Origin: an uncultured Muribaculaceae bacterium
Lineage (GTDB): Bacteria; Bacteroidota; Bacteroidia; Bacteroidales; Muribaculaceae
Reading direction: 5' to 3'
Length of the DNA: 10,773 bases
NCBI GenBank assembly: GCA_947644475.1
Contig: CANRZQ010000078.1
Span: 1 to 10,773 of the forward strand
Shown: piece by piece, positions 4,468 to 10,773 of the stretch
How positions within the stretch are numbered: the stretch's first letter is position 1
How the letters are laid out: the number at the start of each line of letters is the position of its first letter
Translations under genes and position numbers: made by a program
Notes under the pieces: generated by a model
The model's database searches: none
Told to the model about the DNA's origin: nothing
Seen by the model: only the letters and a program-made list of their open reading frames with translations

Positions 4468-6315
4468 TTGAAAAATAGGTTGAAATATTACAAGAAGCGG
4501 TGGGACTACTCCTTCAACCGCTTCTTCTCGCATTTCGACGGCCCGATTTACGCAACAGGCACGGCTATCGACGTGGCATCCTCTGTTTGCTCGCTTGTGG
4601 CACTTGTCTCAATGACCATACGCGCCGGATACGAATTGTCGGCCCCGGATGCCGCCGTTATCGACACCGTCCTGCGTGTGGTCCTGTCTGTATTCTTCAT
4701 CAACATTATCTTCACCGCAGTTTTCCGGCGCAAAATCCGACGGCAGACTAAGCGCGTGATAAAATGGATTGTCGACATACCGATTGTCCTGGCTGTGCTC
4801 GCATGGGCCTACCCTATCCCCGACCACCCTTGGATTCCTTGGCTCAAAACGATTCTTTACAGCCGTAAGTTCCTGTTCTGCGCCATCGCGGCCTACTCTG
4901 TTGTCGACCTGAGTTACACGCTCTCGCGCCTCACCGACCGGCGCACCAACCCCTCGCTCATACTCGCGTCATCTTTTCTTATTTTCATCATCATAGGCTC
5001 GCTTGTGCTCATGCTTCCAAAATGCACATTCGGCGGCATCTCTTACTTCGACTCGCTGTTTGTGTCGGCGAGCGCCGTCTGCATCACGGGGCTTACGTCG
5101 GTCGACATTCCGTCGACATTCACCCCGATGGGCATAGCCGTGCTGGCCGTGCTGGTGCAACTCGGCAGCCTGGGCATTATCACGTTCACGAGTTTTTTTG
5201 CCATGTTCTTCACCGGCAACACCTCTATTTACAACCAGCTCCTGCTCCGCGACGTGATCTACACCAAGAGCATGAACGCCCTTGTCCCCACCCTGCTCTA
5301 CGTGCTTGGATTCACTGTGGCCGTGGAAGCCGCCGGATCGGTGGCCGTGTACCTTTCCATCCCCGACTCTCTCGCCATGCCGGTCGACGACAAAATAGTC
5401 TTCGCCACATTCCATTCCATGTCGGCCTTCTGCAATGCCGGATTCTCATGCCTGCCCGGCGGCATGGCCAACCCCGAACTCATGCGCTCGTCTCAGGCCA
5501 TATATGTAGTCACATCGGTGCTGATCTTTGCCGGGGCGGTAGGGTTTCCCATTCTTGTCAATTTCAAGGATATCATTGCCGGATATATCCACCGCGCCGT
5601 GTCGCGCATCCGGCACATGGCCGACGAGCGAGTCCCGGTGCATATTTTCGACGTGAACACCAAGATTGTGCTCTACACCACACTCACAATTCTCGTGGCA
5701 GGCTCGGCCGCATTTTTCTTCCTGGAATACAACAACACCCTGGCCGGGATGACACTGCCGGACAAGATAATCCAGTCGGTGTTCAACTCCCTTGTGCCCC
5801 GAAGCGCGGGATTCGCCTCGGTGGACCCGGCGCGGTTTCTCGACGTGACGCTGCTGATTGTGGTGGTGCAGATGGTTATCGGCGGCGCGTCGCAGTCGAT
5901 GGCGGGCGGCATCAAGGTTAACACCCTCGGGGCCGTGCTCCTCAACCTGCGCTCTGTGCTGTTCGGCCACAAGGGCACCACGGCGTTTCACCGCACCATA
6001 AACACGGCCTCTATCCGACGCGCCAATGCAGTGGTGACCATCGCCGCGCTGTCGCTTTTCGCCTATTGTGTGATAATTTTGCTGCTGGAGCCGCAAATGT
6101 CGGCAAAAAGCGTTATCTTTGAGGTCGTTTCCGCGCTCTTCACCGTAGGGTCGTCGCTCGGAATCACCCCCGGCCTGTCCGATGCCTCAAAAGTCACGCT
6201 CTGCACTGCCATGTTTCTCGGCCGTGTCGGCATCATCTCGCTGCTGTGCGGCATGGTGGGGACACGGCGCGACATCTCACAGCATCTCCCAAACGACAAT
6301 ATAATAATCAACTGA
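4468..6315 (+). CDS. trkH: TrkH/KtrB-family K+ uptake membrane subunit, N-terminally extended
   Basis: This 615-residue inner-membrane protein forms the ion-conducting part of a Trk/Ktr K+ uptake system. The four pore-loop repeats are recognisable: TGLT at 207-210, NAGF at 323-326, SAGF at 446-449 and the fourth TVGSS at 559-563, where TVGLS is more usual. The segment GGASQSMAGGIK (472-483) corresponds to the broken intramembrane helix that gates the pore. The first 165 residues form an extra domain with about four hydrophobic helices (about 34-54, 64-86, 97-116, 130-150), seen in long Bacteroidota TrkH proteins but not in compact KtrB. The start is a TTG at 4468; no in-frame ATG occurs between the upstream stop at 4396 and this point, and a second TTG at 4480 is possible. 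The regulator gene follows after 4 nt. Confidence 0.9.
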   Translation: MKNRLKYYKKRWDYSFNRFFSHFDGPIYATGTAIDVASSVCSLVALVSMTIRAGYELSAPDAAVIDTVLRVVLSVFFINIIFTAVFRRKIRRQTKRVIKWIVDIPIVLAVLAWAYPIPDHPWIPWLKTILYSRKFLFCAIAAYSVVDLSYTLSRLTDRRTNPSLILASSFLIFIIIGSLVLMLPKCTFGGISYFDSLFVSASAVCITGLTSVDIPSTFTPMGIAVLAVLVQLGSLGIITFTSFFAMFFTGNTSIYNQLLLRDVIYTKSMNALVPTLLYVLGFTVAVEAAGSVAVYLSIPDSLAMPVDDKIVFATFHSMSAFCNAGFSCLPGGMANPELMRSSQAIYVVTSVLIFAGAVGFPILVNFKDIIAGYIHRAVSRIRHMADERVPVHIFDVNTKIVLYTTLTILVAGSAAFFFLEYNNTLAGMTLPDKIIQSVFNSLVPRSAGFASVDPARFLDVTLLIVVVQMVIGGASQSMAGGIKVNTLGAVLLNLRSVLFGHKGTTAFHRTINTASIRRANAVVTIAALSLFAYCVIILLLEPQMSAKSVIFEVVSALFTVGSSLGITPGLSDASKVTLCTAMFLGRVGIISLLCGMVGTRRDISQHLPNDNIIIN

Positions 6316-6319
6316 CACC

Positions 6320-7015
6320 ATGCGCTACTTAATAATAGGACTTGGCATCTATGGCTCGAACCTCGCGCGCGACCTCACCGACATGGGGCACGAGGTGATA
6401 GGCGCCGACAATAAAAAGTCGAATATCGATGCCATAAAGGACTACATCTCCACCGCATATCTTCTTGATGCCACCGACGAGGCCGAACTCTCCCTGCTGC
6501 CGATAAAGAATGTCGACCTCGCAATTGTGGCTATCGGCGAGAATTTCGGCGCAAGCATCCGCACTGTCGCGCTGCTCAAGAAACTGAACGTGAAGCATAT
6601 CTACGCCCGCGCCGTCGACACCCTGCACGAGTCGATTCTCGAAGGCCTCGACATCGACCGCATACTCACCCCCGAGCAACGTGCCGCACGCGACCTCACC
6701 TCGGAGATGGGCCTCGGCTCAAAGGTGCAGACTCTCGCCCTCGATTCCGACCACTATGTCCTTAAATTCCGCGCCCCCGAGGCTTTCGTCGGCCTGAAAT
6801 ATGCCGATGTCGACTTTCGCGGCACATATCACCTCGACCTGGTGGCCGTGGCACGCCCGGTAAAGTCGAGAAACATCCTCGGAATCGACCGCCGCGAGTA
6901 CCGCGCCATTGACGCTATCGACCCCGACGATAAAATCACAGCCGACGACATGCTCGTTTGCTACGGCACTAAAAAAGCATATTTCTCACTTTTCGGAACC
7001 ACTTCACCGGCATGA
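6320..7015 (+). CDS. trkA: KtrA/TrkA-type RCK regulator of K+ uptake
   Basis: This 231-residue cytoplasmic protein is the regulatory partner of the TrkH subunit encoded just upstream. An N-terminal RCK (Rossmann) domain shows the nucleotide-binding loop GLGIYG (7-12), the ribose-binding acidic residue Asp30 after the second strand, and DATD (50-53). AIGENFGAS (71-79) forms the next ligand-binding loop. A C-terminal RCK_C domain occupies about 135-231. With one RCK unit it resembles KtrA rather than the double-RCK TrkA of E. coli. Family members form octameric rings that open or close the channel according to bound ATP/ADP or NAD(H); which ligand acts here is unknown. Its stop overlaps the next gene's start (ATGA), indicating one operon. 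Confidence 0.93.
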   Translation: MRYLIIGLGIYGSNLARDLTDMGHEVIGADNKKSNIDAIKDYISTAYLLDATDEAELSLLPIKNVDLAIVAIGENFGASIRTVALLKKLNVKHIYARAVDTLHESILEGLDIDRILTPEQRAARDLTSEMGLGSKVQTLALDSDHYVLKFRAPEAFVGLKYADVDFRGTYHLDLVAVARPVKSRNILGIDRREYRAIDAIDPDDKITADDMLVCYGTKKAYFSLFGTTSPA

Positions 7016-8268
7016 ACCCCTCGATATGGATAGCACGACGCCTGCGCCTTAACGACACCGGCTCCGGCGCCAACACCACAGGCGTGGCCATCGCCTCTAT
7101 TGGCGTGGCTGTCGCCGTCGCCGTCATGGAAATCACTCTTGGCGTGGTCATGGGATTCAAGACCGGAATCACCGACCGTGTGCTGGGCTTCGACCCCGAG
7201 GTGTCGGTGCTCCCGGCCTACGATTACCGCACAGGCGAGTCCGACCCTCACATATCCGCCTCGCCCGGGCTGATGGACCTGGTATCCGCCACTTTTCCGC
7301 AGGCATCGGCGAGCATCAGCCTCAGCCAGCCGGGAATCATCAAGACCGACTCGGACTTCGCCGCCCTCTATTTCACGGCCTGCGACACGACACACGACTT
7401 CGGGTTCGAGCGCGGAAATATCGTGGAGGGCGTCTTCCCCGACTACACCGACCCCCGGCAGGCCAACAGCATCGTAATATCCGCCGCCACAGCCCGCGCC
7501 CTCGGGCTTTCGGCAGGCGACAAAGTGAACGCATGCTTCATTGTGAACGAGGCGGTGAAATCACGCCGCTTCACCATCTCGGGCCTCTACGAGTCGGGAT
7601 TCGAGGAACGCGACAACACCGGAGCCTACGCGTCGCTGCGCGCCATGCAGTCGGTTGCCGGCATCGACTCATTGTCGGGCACGCGCATCGACATACGCTT
7701 TCCCGCCGGCATCCCCGACATCGAGGACGCCGCTGCCCGGATGCAGCAGACACTTGTCGACGCATATTCCTCCGGCTCGCTACCGCAACTATATCCCGTC
7801 GACAACATCCGCAACACCGGAGCCGTGTTCTTCAACTGGCTCGATTTGCTCGACACCAACGTAGCGGTGATATTCATCCTCATGATTTGCGTCGCCGGCT
7901 TCACTCTCGTGTCGTCGATGTTCATAATCATCCTCGACCGCATCCCCACCATCGGACTGCTGCGCTCGATAGGCGCCCGCAAGTCTACGGTTGAGCGCAT
8001 ATTCGTGGTCATGGCCATGCGCATCGTGGCCCTGGGCCTGGCCGCCGGAAACATCGCAGGCCTCGGATTTCTCTTTTTTCAACAGCATACCGACCTGCTG
8101 CGGCTCGACCCCAAGATGTACTACCTTTCCACCGTCCCCGTGCAAATCAATATCGGATGGATGATTGTCCTCAACATCGGAGTGATAGCGGTGGCCTACC
8201 TCATCCTCATCCTCCCCTCACGCCTGGCAGGCTCGGTGTCTCCGGCCGCGACCCTGCGCTACGAATAG
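7012..8268 (+). CDS. LolC/LolE-type ABC transporter permease (FtsX family)
   Basis: This 418-residue inner-membrane protein has the layout of LolC/LolE and other type VII ABC permeases. One transmembrane helix lies at about 24-47, followed by a large periplasmic domain (about 50-280) and three C-terminal helices at about 283-306, 330-356 and 383-403. The cytoplasmic loop IPTIGLLRSIGARKSTVERI (311-330) is the conserved FtsX segment that contacts the ATPase. Such permeases usually extract lipoproteins from the inner membrane or perform related mechanical work. No ATPase gene accompanies it here, so its LolD-like partner must be elsewhere; Bacteroidota often encode these permeases alone. Its start overlaps the K+ regulator stop by ATGA, suggesting translational coupling. 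Whether the link to K+ uptake is functional is unclear. Confidence 0.87.
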   Translation: MNPSIWIARRLRLNDTGSGANTTGVAIASIGVAVAVAVMEITLGVVMGFKTGITDRVLGFDPEVSVLPAYDYRTGESDPHISASPGLMDLVSATFPQASASISLSQPGIIKTDSDFAALYFTACDTTHDFGFERGNIVEGVFPDYTDPRQANSIVISAATARALGLSAGDKVNACFIVNEAVKSRRFTISGLYESGFEERDNTGAYASLRAMQSVAGIDSLSGTRIDIRFPAGIPDIEDAAARMQQTLVDAYSSGSLPQLYPVDNIRNTGAVFFNWLDLLDTNVAVIFILMICVAGFTLVSSMFIIILDRIPTIGLLRSIGARKSTVERIFVVMAMRIVALGLAAGNIAGLGFLFFQQHTDLLRLDPKMYYLSTVPVQINIGWMIVLNIGVIAVAYLILILPSRLAGSVSPAATLRYE

Positions 8269-8290
8269 AAACATAAACTGCATGCTGAAC

Positions 8291-8307
8291 GATTTTGAAA
8301 TCTTTTT
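8291..8307 (+). terminator. Weak terminator-like hairpin after the ABC permease gene
   Basis: GATT (8291-8294) and AATC (8299-8302) can form a 4-bp stem with a 4-nt loop, followed by five T residues. The stem is short and AT-rich, so termination would be weak. It is the best candidate in the 144-bp gap, which is otherwise AT-rich and contains the rsfS promoter. Confidence 0.25.
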
Positions 8308-8354
8308 GCTCATTTAATTGTTTTTAAGACATAACCGGTATTTTTTTACCTTCT

Positions 8355-8390
8355 TTTGCCTCGCCATTCTTAAAAAAAGGCTTAACTTTG
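8355..8390 (+). promoter_or_regulatory. Promoter of rsfS-ftsH
   Basis: TAACTTTG at 8383-8390 is an exact TAnnTTTG box located 22 nt before the rsfS start. The nearest -33-like element is TTTG at 8355-8358, but the 24-nt spacer is longer than the usual 19-21, so the -33 assignment is uncertain. Transcription should start near 8396, giving a leader of under 20 nt. Confidence 0.6.
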
Positions 8391-8412
8391 CATTTTCAAC
8401 TATTCAATATAT

Positions 8413-8772
8413 ATGAGTAATTCCCACGAACTTCATCAACTTATCATAGAGGGTATCCAGGAACGCAAAGGACGCGACATTACGCTCGTCGACATGATGC
8501 ACATCGAAGATGCCCCTACCCCGCTGTTCATCATCGCCCAAGGCACTTCGGCAATGCAAGTTGCCGCAATAGCCGACTCCGTGCGCGAGTACGTGCAGGA
8601 AAAATCGGGCGTGAAACCCTACAACTACGACGGCTACCGCAACGCCGAATGGATTGTGATTGACTACGGCCACATACTCGTGCACATTTTCGTGCCCGAC
8701 GCCCGTCAAAGATACAATCTTGAAGAACTTTGGGCCGATGCCGTGATTACAGACATTGAAAATCTTGATTAA
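8413..8772 (+). CDS. rsfS: Ribosome silencing factor RsfS
   Basis: This 119-residue protein has the usual length for RsfS (DUF143/Iojap family). RsfS binds ribosomal protein L14 on the 50S subunit and blocks joining with 30S, lowering translation when nutrients are scarce. The family core is intact: residues 80-93 (W80, D84, Y85, G86, H91, F93) and RYNLEELW at 100-107, preceded by DAPTPLFIIAQGTSAMQV (33-50). The ATG at 8413 gives the normal N-terminus. ftsH begins 3 nt after its stop, so the two are co-transcribed from the promoter at 8383-8390. Confidence 0.95.
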   Translation: MSNSHELHQLIIEGIQERKGRDITLVDMMHIEDAPTPLFIIAQGTSAMQVAAIADSVREYVQEKSGVKPYNYDGYRNAEWIVIDYGHILVHIFVPDARQRYNLEELWADAVITDIENLD

Positions 8773-8775
8773 AGT

Positions 8776-10773
8776 ATGCCTACAAACCCTTTTGCCAATA
8801 ACAATAACAACGGCAAGAAAAAGAAAAACCCGTTCGGATTCAGCATATTCTGGATGTACGCCATCATCCTGATTGTGCTCGGCGGCTTCTTCTATCTTGA
8901 AGACAACTCCATCTCCAAAGAAGTCTCCTTCTCTGATTTCGAGAACTATATCGTGCGCGACCACGGCATAAAAGAAATCACCGTGTTCACCGACAAAGGC
9001 ATGGCCGAAGGCGTGCTCACCGACTCTCTCGCCGCAAAACTGGTCCCGCAATACGCTCCCGGCGAAGGAATGCACGCCAAAGTGGAGACCGTCGTGCCTT
9101 CGGCAGACAAACTTTCCGACAAAATCGACGGCTGGAAAGCCATGGGCTATTTCCCGGCCGACGGCAATGTCAAGTTCGAGCGCTCGGGAAGCATGATGTC
9201 GATGCTCTTCGCCTTCGGCCCGGTAATCCTGCTCGTGGCCCTGTGGTTCTACATGATGCGCAAGATGTCGGGCGGCGGCGCCGGAGGAGGCGGAGGCGTG
9301 TTCTCCGTGGGCAAGTCCAAGCCCCAGGTCTTCGATAAGGACAGCGCCAACAAAGTCACGTTCAAGGACGTGGCCGGCCTTTCCGAAGCCAAAGTGGAAA
9401 TCGAGGAAATTGTCGAATTCCTCAAAAACCCCAAGCGATACACCGACCTCGGCGGCAAAATACCCAAGGGCGCCCTCCTCGTAGGCCCTCCCGGCACAGG
9501 CAAGACGCTGCTCGCCAAGGCCGTGGCCGGCGAAGCCGACGTGCCCTTCTTCTCCATGTCGGGTTCCGACTTCGTGGAAATGTTTGTGGGCGTGGGTGCA
9601 TCGCGTGTCCGCGACCTCTTCCGCCAGGCAAAGGAAAAAGCGCCCTGCATCGTGTTCATCGACGAAATCGACGCCGTGGGCCGTGCCCGCGGCAAAAACC
9701 CCAATATGGGCTCCAACGACGAACGCGAGAACACCCTCAACCAGCTTCTCACCGAAATGGACGGTTTCGGCGGCAACAGCGGCGTTATCGTGCTCGCTGC
9801 CACCAACCGCGCCGACATCCTCGACAAGGCCCTGCTCCGCGCCGGACGCTTCGACCGCCAGATCTATGTCGAACTCCCCGACGTCAACGACCGCGAGGCC
9901 ATATTCCGCGTCCACCTGCGCAACATAAAGGTGGCCGACACTCTCGACGTGACACTGCTCGCCCGACAGACCCCCGGATTCTCCGGCGCCGACATAGCAA
10001 ACGTGTGCAACGAAGCCGCCCTCATCGCGGCACGCCACAACAAAAAAAGCGTCACCATCGAGGACTTCAACGCGGCCATCGACCGCATAATCGGCGGCCT
10101 CGAGAACAAAAACAAGTTCGCCACCAACGCCGAAAAGCAAATCATAGCCTTCCACGAGGCCGGACACGCCACCGTGTCGTGGCACCTGCAATTCGGCGAC
10201 CCGCTCGTCAAGGTCACAATCGTGCCGCGCGGCAAAGCCCTCGGCGCCGCATGGTATCTTCCCGAGGAACGATACAACTACCCCGCCCAGGCCCTGCTCG
10301 ACCAGATCTGCTCGCTCATGGGCGGCCGCGCCTCCGAAGAAATCTTCACCGGCACCGTCACCACCGGAGCGCTCAACGACCTCGAACGCGCCACAAAAAT
10401 GGCCACCACCCTCGTGCTGTATTACGGCATGAGCGACCGCCTGCCCAACATCAGTTACTACGACTCATCCGGACAGGCCTACGGTTTCTCAAAGCCATAT
10501 TCCGAAGAACGCGCGCGCATCATCGACGAAGAAGTGTCGCGCATACTCGCCGAGCAATACGAGCGCGCCAAGCAAATCCTCAACCAATACCACGACGGCC
10601 TCAAAGAACTCGCCGACGAACTCTTCGACCGCGAGACCATCTTCACCGCCGACGTAGAGCGCATCTTCGGGCCCCGTCAATGGACCTCGCGCACCGACCA
10701 GATCATCGCCGAGCAAAAACAGCGCGACGCCGACAAAGCCCCCGGGGCCACCCCGCCGGCCGACACCCTCCCC
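8776..10773 (+). CDS. ftsH: ATP-dependent zinc metalloprotease FtsH (3' end missing)
   Basis: The frame starts at the ATG at 8776 and stays open for 666 codons to the window edge. FtsH is a hexameric inner-membrane AAA+ protease that extracts and degrades misassembled membrane proteins and some cytoplasmic regulators. A short basic N-terminus (NNNNNGKKKK) precedes helix 1 (about 23-40), a periplasmic domain (about 42-140) and helix 2 (about 142-160). A glycine-rich linker (166-174) leads to the AAA+ domain: Walker A GPPGTGKT (237-244), Walker B with Asp296-Glu297, and arginine fingers Arg358 and Arg361 in AGRFDRQ. The protease domain carries HEAGH (460-464), with Glu461 catalytic, and the third zinc ligand Asp535 in TGALNDL. 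All key residues are intact. The visible end is a charged, proline-rich tail typical of the far C-terminus, so few residues are probably missing. Confidence 0.97.
   Translation, partial: MPTNPFANNNNNGKKKKNPFGFSIFWMYAIILIVLGGFFYLEDNSISKEVSFSDFENYIVRDHGIKEITVFTDKGMAEGVLTDSLAAKLVPQYAPGEGMHAKVETVVPSADKLSDKIDGWKAMGYFPADGNVKFERSGSMMSMLFAFGPVILLVALWFYMMRKMSGGGAGGGGGVFSVGKSKPQVFDKDSANKVTFKDVAGLSEAKVEIEEIVEFLKNPKRYTDLGGKIPKGALLVGPPGTGKTLLAKAVAGEADVPFFSMSGSDFVEMFVGVGASRVRDLFRQAKEKAPCIVFIDEIDAVGRARGKNPNMGSNDERENTLNQLLTEMDGFGGNSGVIVLAATNRADILDKALLRAGRFDRQIYVELPDVNDREAIFRVHLRNIKVADTLDVTLLARQTPGFSGADIANVCNEAALIAARHNKKSVTIEDFNAAIDRIIGGLENKNKFATNAEKQIIAFHEAGHATVSWHLQFGDPLVKVTIVPRGKALGAAWYLPEERYNYPAQALLDQICSLMGGRASEEIFTGTVTTGALNDLERATKMATTLVLYYGMSDRLPNISYYDSSGQAYGFSKPYSEERARIIDEEVSRILAEQYERAKQILNQYHDGLKELADELFDRETIFTADVERIFGPRQWTSRTDQIIAEQKQRDADKAPGATPPADTLP

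Noticed and set aside
8337..8350. GGTA/TACC inverted repeat with a T-loop near the rsfS promoter as a terminator or operator
   Set aside because: Only 4 bp of stem; expected by chance in AT-rich sequence.
8404..10191. A 595-codon open frame on the minus strand opposite rsfS and ftsH
   Set aside because: It runs across two well-conserved genes, its translation is low-complexity (rich in His, Val, Gly, Glu) with no recognisable domain, and such long antisense frames arise from codon bias in GC-rich genes.

Overview
The window looks like chromosomal DNA from a member of the Bacteroidales (phylum Bacteroidota), plausibly the Muribaculaceae. Three things support this. Several intergenic regions carry the Bacteroidota housekeeping promoter (TTG, a spacer of about 19-20 nt, then TAnnTTTG). 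Start codons are preceded by A-rich stretches rather than GGAGG-type ribosome binding sites. Several gene families are typical of the phylum: a DUF4923-like exported protein, an N-terminally extended TrkH, and the rsfS-ftsH pair. The family-level placement is inference.

Layout. Positions 1-508 read leftwards: rpsO (ribosomal protein S15), then a hairpin-rich non-coding stretch, then the first ten codons of an unidentified gene that runs off the left edge. At 571-650 two back-to-back promoters drive rpsO leftwards and an EFR1-type flavodoxin/ferredoxin gene rightwards; the latter ends in a terminator. A promoter at 1545-1574 then starts a rightward block: a membrane-bound UDP-sugar 4,6-dehydratase of the CapD/WbpM/PglF type, an exported DUF4923-like protein, a striking 10-bp tandem repeat, an N-terminally extended TrkH/KtrB K+ channel subunit, its single-RCK KtrA/TrkA regulator, and a LolC/E-type ABC permease joined to the regulator by an ATGA overlap. 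After a 144-bp AT-rich gap with its own promoter come rsfS (ribosome silencing factor) and ftsH (membrane AAA+ zinc protease), 3 nt apart; ftsH runs off the right edge.

How it works together. TrkH and KtrA/TrkA form a complete two-part K+ uptake system, the RCK protein gating the membrane subunit in response to bound nucleotide. RsfS and FtsH link translation shutdown with membrane protein quality control. The dehydratase should make a 4-keto-6-deoxy sugar nucleotide for surface glycans or protein glycosylation, but no other sugar genes are present here. EFR1 is a stand-alone predicted redox protein.

Most of the window is ordinary core genome. The least explained features are non-coding: seven perfect-period 10-bp units matching CGANWTAAWT between the DUF4923-like gene and trkH, and a run of hairpins downstream of rpsO that includes a 22-bp perfect palindrome. 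No mobile element, CRISPR array, tRNA or rRNA was seen, and I found no convincing new multi-gene system.
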